Source: Bradyrhizobium mercantei
GTDB taxonomy: Bacteria; Pseudomonadota; Alphaproteobacteria; Rhizobiales; Xanthobacteraceae
Assembly: GCF_001982635.1 (NCBI RefSeq)
Contig: NZ_MKFI01000011.1
Location: 124,001 to 188,000 of the forward strand
DNA length: 64,000 nucleotides
Reading direction: 5' to 3'
In this document: positions 1 through 9,404 of the stretch, piece after piece
Numbering within the stretch: the stretch's first letter is position 1
How the letters are laid out: each line of letters opens with the position of its first letter
Made by a program: the position numbers and the translations under genes
Notes under the pieces: generated by a model
Databases searched by the model: none
The model's input: the letters and a program-made list of their open reading frames with translations, nothing else
What the model was told of the DNA's origin: nothing

Positions 1-1
1 C

Positions 2-772
2 TTCCGGCGCATGGATTCGGGCAACATGCTGGACGACGCGGTCCTGCGGCGCCTCGACGCCGTGATCGAGCAGGTGCTGGCGAACAGGCTCGTTCCGGTC
101 CTCGATGAGCACGACACCGATCTTTGCCAGCGCGACGTTGCGGACTGCAGCGTGAAGCTCAAGGCGTTCTGGCGCCAGATCGCGTCGCGCTATGCGGGGA
201 AATATCCGGCGCTGGTGTTCGAGATCCTCAACGAGCCCGGCGGCAACATGAGTTCGGCCGAGTGGAATGCGCTGCTCGCCGATTGCCTTGCAATCATCAG
301 GGGAACGAATCCGAAGCGCAACGTGATGGTCGCCATCCTGAACACCGAGGAGCTGCCGGTCGACCAGCTGGCGTTGCCGGCCGGCGACAGAAACCTCATC
401 GTCACGTTCCACTATTACCTGCCGCTGCAATTCACCCATCAGGGCGCACCGTGGTCGGCGACCTTCTCGAAGATCGGCCCGCTGAATTGGGGCTCTGCGG
501 AAGACGAGGCGAGGGCCTCTGCCGATTTCGACAAGATCCGGATCTGGTCGGAGAAAGAACAGCGCCCGATCTACCTTGGCGAGTTCGGCGTCTACGAGCG
601 CGCTCCCGCGGAGAGCCGCGCGAAGTACCTGTCGTTCATGGCGAGAGGCGCGGAGCGAAACGGCTGGGCGTGGGCCTATTGGCAATTCGATCACGATTTC
701 GCGGCATTCGACGGCGCCCGGCAGCGCTGGAAGGCGGACATCCTGCGCGCGATCATTCCACCGCGTCGCTAG
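2..772 (+). CDS. GH5-family glycoside hydrolase (cellulase-like), 5' truncated by window edge
   Basis: The reading frame is open to the left edge, so only the C-terminal part (about 256 residues) is seen. It shows the GH5 pattern: a beta-strand ending VLDEHD, the acid/base strand FEILNEP with the catalytic Glu of NEP, a YWQFD strand near the end, and YLGEFGVY holding the predicted nucleophile Glu. Members hydrolyse beta-1,4 or mixed beta-glucans; the exact substrate cannot be read from this fragment, and any signal peptide lies outside the window. The stop overlaps the stop of the convergent amidohydrolase by 3 bp, so the two genes probably share a termination zone. Confidence 0.88.
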   Translation, partial: FRRMDSGNMLDDAVLRRLDAVIEQVLANRLVPVLDEHDTDLCQRDVADCSVKLKAFWRQIASRYAGKYPALVFEILNEPGGNMSSAEWNALLADCLAIIRGTNPKRNVMVAILNTEELPVDQLALPAGDRNLIVTFHYYLPLQFTHQGAPWSATFSKIGPLNWGSAEDEARASADFDKIRIWSEKEQRPIYLGEFGVYERAPAESRAKYLSFMARGAERNGWAWAYWQFDHDFAAFDGARQRWKADILRAIIPPRR

Positions 773-1980
773 GCCCCGCCGGCTTGCCTGACGACGCGAT
801 TGTCGCGCGCGACGAGGACCCCGGCCTTGTAGACCGATCGCCCGGCGGGCCGCGCGACCACGGCCTCCTGGATGTGCACGGCGTTCAAGGTCACGAAATC
901 GGCCTTGGCTCCGACATGCAGGCCGTAGTCTTCGAGCCTCAGCGCCTTGGCGCCGGCCGCGGTCACCATATCGAACGCGATCGCGAGTTCGTCATCGGTG
1001 TAGAAACCCGAGCGGTATCCGATCATCATCGCACGGCCCAGCATGTCGCCGTCGCCATAGGGCCACCAGGAGTCGCGGATGTTGTCATTGCCGCTGAACA
1101 CGGTGACGCCGGCTTTCCTGAGCGTGGCGACAGGCGGAAACGGCCGGCTGCCCGGCGCATTGGTCATGATCGCCACGCCCGAGCGCGCCAGGATATCGGC
1201 GGTCTTCTTCAGCGCATCGGCGGGGATGTCGCCGAGCCCGTAGGCGTGGCTGACGGCGACGCGGCCTTCCATGCCGAGCGCGCGCGTCCGTGCCGCGATC
1301 TGCTCGACCTCGAAGGCGCCGAGCATGCCGCCATCATGGAGATGGATGTCGACGTCGACGCCGTGCTTCTGCGCGACACCGAACACGACGGCGAGATGCC
1401 CTTCGACATCCCGGTCGAAACTCGCGGGATCGAGCCCGCCGACGGCATTGGCGCCGAGCTTGATGGCGTCGTCGAGCAATTGCGGCGTGCCGGGGCTGCT
1501 CAGGATCCCGCTCTGCGGAAACGCCACCAGCTGGATGTCGATCAGGTGCTTATATTCGTCGCGCACCCTGAGGATGGTCTCGAGCGACTTCAATCCGACC
1601 GAGCCGTCGACCATGACGTGGCTGCGCATCTGCGTCGTGCCATGCCCGATGCAGAGGTCGAGCTGGTTCCGTGCCCGCACGTCCATTGGAGCTGCGGCAG
1701 CAAGGTTCTCGGCCTGGAACGCAACCCGCTCATGGACGTCGAAACCATTGGTGCAGGGACGGTGCGGCCGCCAGCTGTCGCCGTAGAAGCTGGTGTCGAG
1801 ATGGATGTGGCCCTCGACGAAGCCGGGCACGACGAGCGCATTGCCGAGATCGACGACCTCGGCGCCGACGGGGCGCGCGCCGCTCGCTTCGATCGCAACG
1901 ATGCGGCCGCCACGAACCAGTATATCGCGGCGCGTGCCGTCACCGAGCCTGGCATTGATGAAGAGTTTGTCAGCCGGCAT
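769..1980 (-). CDS. Amidohydrolase, cytosine-deaminase-like (CodA relative)
   Basis: This 403-residue enzyme has the amidohydrolase TIM-barrel layout: an N-terminal beta-sandwich strand (LFINARLGDG), the metal site GHIHLDTSF, a third His in VDIHLHD, a further His in SHAYG, and the Asp of SGNDNIRDSWWPYG. The last element and HLDT match E. coli cytosine deaminase closely. Compared with CodA from memory, the catalytic Glu of HCDE aligns with Asp (HLHD), so the substrate may not be cytosine; related enzymes act on other N-heterocycles or ammelide derivatives. It is divergent from an MHS-type transporter 133 bp away, which could import its substrate. The ATG at 1978-1980 is the first plausible start. 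Confidence 0.82.
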   Translation of the reverse strand: MPADKLFINARLGDGTRRDILVRGGRIVAIEASGARPVGAEVVDLGNALVVPGFVEGHIHLDTSFYGDSWRPHRPCTNGFDVHERVAFQAENLAAAAPMDVRARNQLDLCIGHGTTQMRSHVMVDGSVGLKSLETILRVRDEYKHLIDIQLVAFPQSGILSSPGTPQLLDDAIKLGANAVGGLDPASFDRDVEGHLAVVFGVAQKHGVDVDIHLHDGGMLGAFEVEQIAARTRALGMEGRVAVSHAYGLGDIPADALKKTADILARSGVAIMTNAPGSRPFPPVATLRKAGVTVFSGNDNIRDSWWPYGDGDMLGRAMMIGYRSGFYTDDELAIAFDMVTAAGAKALRLEDYGLHVGAKADFVTLNAVHIQEAVVARPAGRSVYKAGVLVARDNRVVRQAGGA

Positions 1981-2113
1981 CGGACCTGTCCTTCTTCGCT
2001 TGCGTCACATGCAGATCGCGCTGCGCGCGCCATGCCTTATCTAAGCTTGCCTTGCCTAACATGATCGGAGGAATAATACTCTCCTCGCACAAGCAGACAA
2101 GGAACCGAGGGCG

Positions 2114-3400
2114 TTGTCCGAGATTGCGAGCAGGGAATTCGATGTCAAGCGCGCAGCCTTTGCCGCGACCATCGGCAACATGCTGGAGTTCTACGACTTC
2201 ATCACCTACAGCTTCTTTGCGACCGAGATCGGGCGCACCTTCTTCCCCGCGCAAAGCGAATACGGCAGCCTGATGCTGTCGCTGGCGACGTTCGGCGCCG
2301 GCTTCCTGACCCGGCCGATCGGCGGCATCGTGCTCGGCATCTTCTCCGATCGCGTCGGCCGGCGGCCGGCGATGCTGCTGAGTTTTGCGCTGATGGGCGG
2401 CGCGATCCTGACCATCGCGCTGACGCCATCCTATGCCGCGATCGGCGTTGCGGCGCCTGTTATCGTGATCCTGGCGCGGATGGTGCAGGGGTTCGCGCTC
2501 GGCGGCGAAGTCGGGCCGACCACGGCCTATCTCATCGAGATCGCGGCACCGAGGAACCGCGGCCTGGTGGTGGCATGTCAGCCCGCCAGCCAGGAGATCG
2601 CGGCGACCGTCGGCGCGCTTGTCGGCGTCATCCTGAGCAGCACGATGACGCCCGATATGCTGCAGGCCTACGGATGGCGTGTCGCATTTCTGCTCGGGGC
2701 GGTCTGTCTGCCGTTCGGCATCTGGATGCGCCGCACGCTGCCGGAGACGATTTCGCACGGCGAACACGTCGCGGGGCAGGTCGAGAGCTCAAGCCATGTT
2801 GCGCTGGCGCGCCGGCACCTTCGTGTCATCGTGCTGGCGGTGATGATCCTGGCCAGCGGCACGATCTCGACCTATGTGACGCAATACATGACGACCTACG
2901 CCAAGAACACGCTGCACGTGTCGCCGTCGCTGGCGTTCACGGTGTCGCTGGTGAGCAACGGACTTCAGATCATCGGCGCAGTGCTCGGCGGCTGGCTTGC
3001 CGACCGGTTCGGCCGCAAGCCGATCATGATCTGGCCGCAGCTGGTCGTGCTGGTGCTGACCTATCCGGCTTTCCTGTGGATCGTCGATGACCCAGGTGCA
3101 TGGTCGCTGCTGTTCGGGTTCGGCGTCCTGTCGTTCATCGGATCGCTGCCGTTCACGGCATTCTATGCTGCCTTCACCGAGGCGCTGCCGCAGACCATCC
3201 GCGGCGGCGTGTTCGCCACGATCTACGCGGTCGCGATCGCAACCTTCGGCGGCACCGCGCAACTCGTGGTCACGTGGCTGCTGCACGTGACCGCAGATCC
3301 GCTGGCACCGTCCTGGTATCTGTTGCTCGCGGCCGCAGTCGGCATCGTGGCGATGAGCCTGATGCCCGAAACCGCGCCGGTGAAGGTCGGCGAAAAATAG
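2114..3400 (+). CDS. MFS transporter, metabolite:H+ symporter (MHS) family
   Basis: The 428-residue protein has the MHS signature of this MFS branch: GNMLEFYDF in the first helix, the DRVGRRPAM loop between helices 2 and 3, GFALGGEVGP, and a second-half loop DRFGRKPIM. Twelve hydrophobic segments are apparent. Family members carry carboxylates, betaines or small heterocycles with protons. The start is a TTG at 2114; AAGGA at 2099-2103 sits about 10 bases upstream, and the nearest ATG (2142) is out of frame. It lies head-to-head with the CodA-like amidohydrolase, suggesting uptake of the substrate or export of the product of that enzyme. Confidence 0.85.
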   Translation: MSEIASREFDVKRAAFAATIGNMLEFYDFITYSFFATEIGRTFFPAQSEYGSLMLSLATFGAGFLTRPIGGIVLGIFSDRVGRRPAMLLSFALMGGAILTIALTPSYAAIGVAAPVIVILARMVQGFALGGEVGPTTAYLIEIAAPRNRGLVVACQPASQEIAATVGALVGVILSSTMTPDMLQAYGWRVAFLLGAVCLPFGIWMRRTLPETISHGEHVAGQVESSSHVALARRHLRVIVLAVMILASGTISTYVTQYMTTYAKNTLHVSPSLAFTVSLVSNGLQIIGAVLGGWLADRFGRKPIMIWPQLVVLVLTYPAFLWIVDDPGAWSLLFGFGVLSFIGSLPFTAFYAAFTEALPQTIRGGVFATIYAVAIATFGGTAQLVVTWLLHVTADPLAPSWYLLLAAAVGIVAMSLMPETAPVKVGEK

Positions 3401-3401
3401 A

Positions 3402-3445
3402 GCGTTTTCGAGCGAAGTGGATACCGGTTCGCGCAAAGAAAACGC
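3402..3445. repeat. Dispersed repeat with inverted ends between convergent genes, probable bidirectional terminator
   Basis: Directly after the transporter stop, GCGTTTTC (3402-3409) pairs with GAAAACGC (3438-3445) around a loop reading through GGATACCGGTTCGCG. From general knowledge this AGCGTTTTCGAGCGAAGTGG-type element recurs between genes in Bradyrhizobium and other rhizobia. It separates two converging genes and can fold on either strand, so it may end transcription in both directions. Confidence 0.6.
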
Positions 3446-3473
3446 GTTAGAACAAAGCGCCAGCCATTGACGC

Positions 3474-3668
3474 TCAATCCATGTCGCGGAAGGCGTGGCC
3501 GTTGGCCTCGATCTCCTTGACGAGCTGCGGCGGCAGATTGGCCGGCGTCGACGTGCCGTCGAACACCCAGTCCTTGGCATCGGCGAGATCGGGGAGGCCC
3601 GCACCCTTGCGGACATAGAGACCGACCGACGCCTTCTTGGCGTTGAGGTAGAGATCATATTCCTGCAT
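3474..3668 (-). CDS. Unrecognised 64-residue protein, third gene of the encapsulin operon
   Basis: I do not recognise this family. The protein is 64 residues, soluble-looking and acidic towards its end, with a Lys/Tyr-rich start (MQEYDLYLNAKKASVGLYVR) and no membrane segment, Cys motif or encapsulin-loading peptide. Coding is supported by strong GC at third positions and by a near-perfect ribosome site, GAGGAGG, 5 bases before the ATG at 3666-3668. It lies 83 bp downstream of the encapsulin shell gene on the same strand, with a 10-bp perfect hairpin in the gap. A role with the compartment (accessory cargo, assembly or regulation) is inference from position only. Confidence 0.75.
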   Translation of the reverse strand: MQEYDLYLNAKKASVGLYVRKGAGLPDLADAKDWVFDGTSTPANLPPQLVKEIEANGHAFRDMD

Positions 3669-3698
3669 GCGCGCCTCCTCTCAGTTGAAGTTCAACAG

Positions 3699-3726
3699 CA
3701 GCCCCGGCGCAGATTGGCCGGGGCTG
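3699..3726 (-). terminator. Perfect intercistronic hairpin between shell gene and small ORF
   Basis: CAGCCCCGGC (3699-3708) and GCCGGGGCTG (3717-3726) form a perfect 10-bp GC-rich stem with an 8-base loop in the transcript of the encapsulin operon. On the minus strand no run of U follows, so it resembles an attenuator or an mRNA-protecting structure more than a classic terminator. It would let the abundant shell protein be made in excess over the third gene. Confidence 0.6.
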
Positions 3727-3751
3727 CCTGGAAGAGTGAACGCCGGTAACA

Positions 3752-4567
3752 CTAGGCGGGCTTCTTCGCCTCCGGCGCAAGCACCACCGACGCTTCGCTG
3801 GTCAGCATCAGGAAGGTGATGGTCTCCTGGAAATACAGCTGGACCGAGGTCGCGGAGTGGCTGAGATAGCCGATCGAAAGGTCCTGGCCGATCGAGAGCT
3901 GGAAATCGCCGCCACGGGTGGTCAGCAGCACACCACCCTCGATCGCGGGCGCCCAGATAATCTTGCCGTCGATCAGACGCTGGATGTGCTGCAGCACCGG
4001 ATAGCCGTCGTCGGTCGCGCCACCGATCGCGGTATAGGGCTCGGTGCCGAGCAGCAGCGTGTAGGGGCCGTTGACGCCGGCGAGCCGCAGCTGGCTGACC
4101 GCCTGCGCGACCACGCCGGGGTAATTCTTGACGCTCGACGGCAGCTTCAGCACCGGGTTGCTGGTGCCCTGACGGATGCCCTGAATGCCGGCGGCGCTGT
4201 AGCCATCGAACACCGCGCGATCCTCGGCGAACGCGATTTTTCGCGCGGCCTCCTTCAGCGGATCCCAGTCGGAATCATTCGCGCCGCGCTCGACATCGTC
4301 GATCGCCTGGCGCGAAAGCTCGAACGGCACGCGCAGCTCGACCAGTGCGCGGACATCGCGTTGCGTCGCCTCGACGCCGTCGCCGGGCGTCGCGATCTTC
4401 TTCAGATGGCCGGTGCCGACGGCGGAGAAATCCGTTCCCTTCGGGCCATCGACGTCGACGACACGGCGCGCCGCCAGATGGCGCTTCAACGTGCGCGAGG
4501 CTTCCTCTTCGATCTGGGCCCATGCCGCGTCCGAGATGGGAGCTAATCCCCGATGAAGATTATTCAT
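3752..4567 (-). CDS. Family 1 encapsulin shell protein (CFP29/linocin-M18-like)
   Basis: The 271-residue product begins MNNLHRGLAPISDAAWAQI, the usual N-terminus of family 1 encapsulins that forms the inner cargo-binding helix, and continues with the HK97-fold elements seen in this family (RTLKRHLAARRVVDVDGPKG, RDVRALVELRVPF, TLLLGTEPY, DLSIGYLSH, YFQETITFLML). Length is typical. Such proteins assemble into icosahedral protein shells in the cytoplasm. The start overlaps the DyP peroxidase stop by 8 bp and has AGGAGAGG upstream, inside the peroxidase gene, so translation of cargo and shell is probably coupled. The peroxidase upstream carries the matching loading peptide. Confidence 0.95.
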   Translation of the reverse strand: MNNLHRGLAPISDAAWAQIEEEASRTLKRHLAARRVVDVDGPKGTDFSAVGTGHLKKIATPGDGVEATQRDVRALVELRVPFELSRQAIDDVERGANDSDWDPLKEAARKIAFAEDRAVFDGYSAAGIQGIRQGTSNPVLKLPSSVKNYPGVVAQAVSQLRLAGVNGPYTLLLGTEPYTAIGGATDDGYPVLQHIQRLIDGKIIWAPAIEGGVLLTTRGGDFQLSIGQDLSIGYLSHSATSVQLYFQETITFLMLTSEASVVLAPEAKKPA

Positions 4568-5621
4568 GTCCAGCCTCTCCTTTCAGTGAGCCGATCCCGA
4601 GCGAGCCGTCGGACGGCGGTATTCGTTGTGCAGGCGTGTCGTCGGCTCCGGCGTCGTCCAGCGACGGCTCGGCAGGCGCGGCCGCAGGCGCCGGGTTGGC
4701 GGCATCCTCCAGGAAATTCGCCGACGGGATGAAGAACAGCATGCCGGTCGCGGCGCGGCTGAAGTCGAGCAGGCGGTCGTAATTGCCCGGCGGCTTGCCG
4801 ACGAACATGTTCTCCAGCATCTGCTCGATCCGGTGCGGCGACTTGGCATAGCCGATGAAATAGGTGCCGAACTCGCCCTTGCTGATATTGCCGAACGGCA
4901 TGTTGTCGCGGACGATATCGAGCTCCTCGCCGTTCTCGACGATCGAGGTCAAGGCGTTGTGCGCGTAGCTCGGCTTCACCGTATCGTCGAGCTCGATGTC
5001 GGAGAGCTTGGTGCGGCCGATGATCTTCTCCTGCATCTCGACCGGCAGCTCGTTCCACTTCGTCAGGTCGTGCAGGTATTTCTGCACGATCACGTAGCTG
5101 CCGCCGGCGAAGGCCGCGTCCTCGTCGCCGATGATGGTGGCGTCGGTTGCCGCCTGGTCTTCCGGATTCTCCGTGCCGTCGACGAAGCCGAGCAGATCGC
5201 GCTCGTCGAAATATTTGAAGCCGTGCACCTCGTCCGAAGTTGCAACGGCATCGCCGAGCCGTGACATGATCTGGGTCGCGAGCTCGAAGCACAGGTCCAT
5301 CGGCACGGCGCGGATGTGAAACAAGAGGTCGCCCGGGGTCGCGACGGCGTGGTGGACGCCGTTGATCTCGCGGAACGGATGCAGGCCTTGCGGCTTCGGC
5401 GCGCCGAACAGCCGGTCCCAAGCATCGGAGCCGATGCCCATGACGCAGGACAGCCGTCCCTCGAGATCGCGGAAGCCGACGGCGCGCACCAGCGCGGCCA
5501 GGTCGGCGCAGAGCGACCGCACCACGGCATCATATTCCGGATTGGGCTTGATCGTGACCGCAAGGAAGATGGCCGCGCGCGTCAGCTTCGCAGCGACCGG
5601 TTGCGGAACGGCTGATGGCAC
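4560..5621 (-). CDS. DyP-type heme peroxidase with encapsulin-targeting C-terminus
   Basis: Numbered from the GTG at 5621, this 353-residue enzyme has the DyP GXXDG motif GFVDG (Asp148), a probable proximal heme His221 (SYAHN), and the distal Arg238/Asn240 of IVRDNMPFG. After a Pro/Ala/Asp-rich linker (about 305-335) it ends with DGSLGIGSLKG (338-348), the consensus cargo-loading peptide of family 1 encapsulins, followed by EAGHE. It should therefore be packed inside the shell encoded next. The GTG is chosen because AAGGAG stands 7 bases upstream; an open frame to 5711 adds 30 residues unlike any DyP N-terminus. A 147-bp gap precedes it, holding its likely promoter. Confidence 0.95.
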   Translation of the reverse strand: MPSAVPQPVAAKLTRAAIFLAVTIKPNPEYDAVVRSLCADLAALVRAVGFRDLEGRLSCVMGIGSDAWDRLFGAPKPQGLHPFREINGVHHAVATPGDLLFHIRAVPMDLCFELATQIMSRLGDAVATSDEVHGFKYFDERDLLGFVDGTENPEDQAATDATIIGDEDAAFAGGSYVIVQKYLHDLTKWNELPVEMQEKIIGRTKLSDIELDDTVKPSYAHNALTSIVENGEELDIVRDNMPFGNISKGEFGTYFIGYAKSPHRIEQMLENMFVGKPPGNYDRLLDFSRAATGMLFFIPSANFLEDAANPAPAAAPAEPSLDDAGADDTPAQRIPPSDGSLGIGSLKGEAGHE

Positions 5622-5670
5622 GCATGTCTCCTTGACTAAAACGGCACTTTCACGCGGACAAAGGCAAACG

Positions 5671-5693
5671 CTGGACGCCGGATCGACGTCCAG
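5671..5693. promoter_or_regulatory. Inverted repeat upstream of the DyP-encapsulin operon, possible operator
   Basis: CTGGACG (5671-5677) and CGTCCAG (5687-5693) are perfect 7-bp arms around a 9-bp spacer, about 50 bp before the peroxidase start and in the gap that must hold the operon promoter. It could bind a dimeric regulator or fold in the leader RNA. I cannot name the factor, and no clear -35/-10 pair stands out here. Confidence 0.35.
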
Positions 5694-5768
5694 ACAGGGG
5701 CACAGGAGCACGCCACCGGACCCTTTACAAGGGCTCGAATGGCCTACCCTATTGCAGAGGCGCCTGCC

Positions 5769-6023
5769 TCAATCGACAGGCTTGCCGGACCTCTCCTCCT
5801 CGAGGGTTACCGCAATGGCGGCATTGGCGGAGAGCCGCACCTTGGTGCCTTCGACACCGGCGACGAAGCCGAGTTCGATAAAGTGGTGATGGCCCTTGTG
5901 GAAGCCGTCGCTGTCGTTTTTCTTGAGCTTGATGCGGTTGCCTTCGACGCGATCGACGGTGCCGACATGCACGCCGTCGGCGCCGATGACCTCCATGTTG
6001 TCCTTGATGTTCTGCTGCGTCAT
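5769..6023 (-). CDS. DUF2171 domain protein
   Basis: The 84-residue protein follows the DUF2171 pattern: IKDNMEVIGADGVHVGTVDRVEGNRIKL, a charged stretch with GHHHF, then FVAGVEGTKVRLS and an acidic/Thr-rich end. These small PRC-barrel-like proteins are common in soil alphaproteobacteria; their function is not established. The ATG at 6021-6023 is chosen because GGGAGAG lies just upstream; the frame is open to 6131 but that extension is low-complexity and lacks a ribosome site. It sits between clpB and the DyP-encapsulin operon on the same strand, in what looks like a stress-response cluster. Confidence 0.85.
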   Translation of the reverse strand: MTQQNIKDNMEVIGADGVHVGTVDRVEGNRIKLKKNDSDGFHKGHHHFIELGFVAGVEGTKVRLSANAAIAVTLEEERSGKPVD

Positions 6024-6127
6024 GGCGCTCTCCCTGGTTGCAGGTCGGCTTGCATATTCAGCTTGCATATGATGCGCCCAGACGACGCGGGCATGACAGC
6101 CGGCGTCGTCGGTAGTCCGTATTCGTC

Positions 6128-8740
<2,613 letters not shown>

Positions 8741-9404
8741 CGTGGCACCTCAGGGCAACGCGGGCTCGTCGAGATCGGGTCATGCCACCCAGTCCCGCCG
8801 GCGGCAGATGGCGGAACGATGACATCCATCATGCAACAGCCCGGTGCAATGGCGCCGGCGGAAACCGCAGGCCAGAGGCTGCCGCTGCTCGCATCGTGTG
8901 GTCGTTTCGGGGGAGTGTCAATCGCCCCGCGCAGCCTTTGGCGGGCCGCAGCTAAGCTCTTGCGGCGGCAGACGTTCGTCTCTGGCACTCGTCCGGAGGC
9001 ACTGCTACGCGCGGCGAGAAAGCGCGCGCGCATCACGGCGACGGCAATGCTGTTGATCGGGTGCTCTGTGAAGCGAACGGCGCGACGAGCTCGATCGTTG
9101 CGATCGGACCAAAGCCGGAATCATATTCGCGCATTCGGAATCGGTGACGTCGCATTGCGTGCCGCTCGTGCGTTGATGCAAGCGAGCGTCGCGCAATTGT
9201 TCCATTGAATCGCGCAGCACGACGTCACCGCGCACCCTGAACCGCCAATGAATAGCAACGCAATTGCGTTTCCGATTTGCGTCGATGCGTTTCAGGCTGG
9301 TGTAAGGTCAAGGGTCTAGCGATGAAGTGTGTCGGTGCATTGCCGATGCGCGGAACTTTTGTTCCGGTTCTCACGTTTGAACGTGCTCATCGAAGAGGCT
9401 CCCA
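8741..9404. other. 664-bp intergenic region with no convincing gene
   Basis: This stretch lies between divergent clpB and the YXWGXW-repeat gene. Open frames on either strand here are arginine- or alanine-rich shadows without ribosome sites or recognisable domains. The right half is slightly lower in GC, as expected of promoters. I see no tRNA, hairpin with a U run, or dispersed repeat. It should contain the promoters of both flanking genes and could hide a small RNA. Confidence 0.6.
8893..8921 (-). promoter_or_regulatory. Candidate promoter for clpB
   Basis: Read on the minus strand, TTGACA (8921-8916) is followed after 17 bp by CACGAT (8898-8893), a perfect -35 box and a weak -10 box. It would give a leader of about 150 bases before clpB. 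I could not find a clear RpoH-type element, which would be expected for a heat-shock gene. Confidence 0.3.

Noticed and set aside
5622..5711. N-terminal extension of the DyP peroxidase
   Set aside because: Cys-rich residues unlike DyP N-termini, and the GTG at 5621 has a strong ribosome site.
8741..9404. tRNA or small protein gene in the clpB gap
   Set aside because: No T-loop consensus or cloverleaf pairing was found, and open frames lack ribosome sites.
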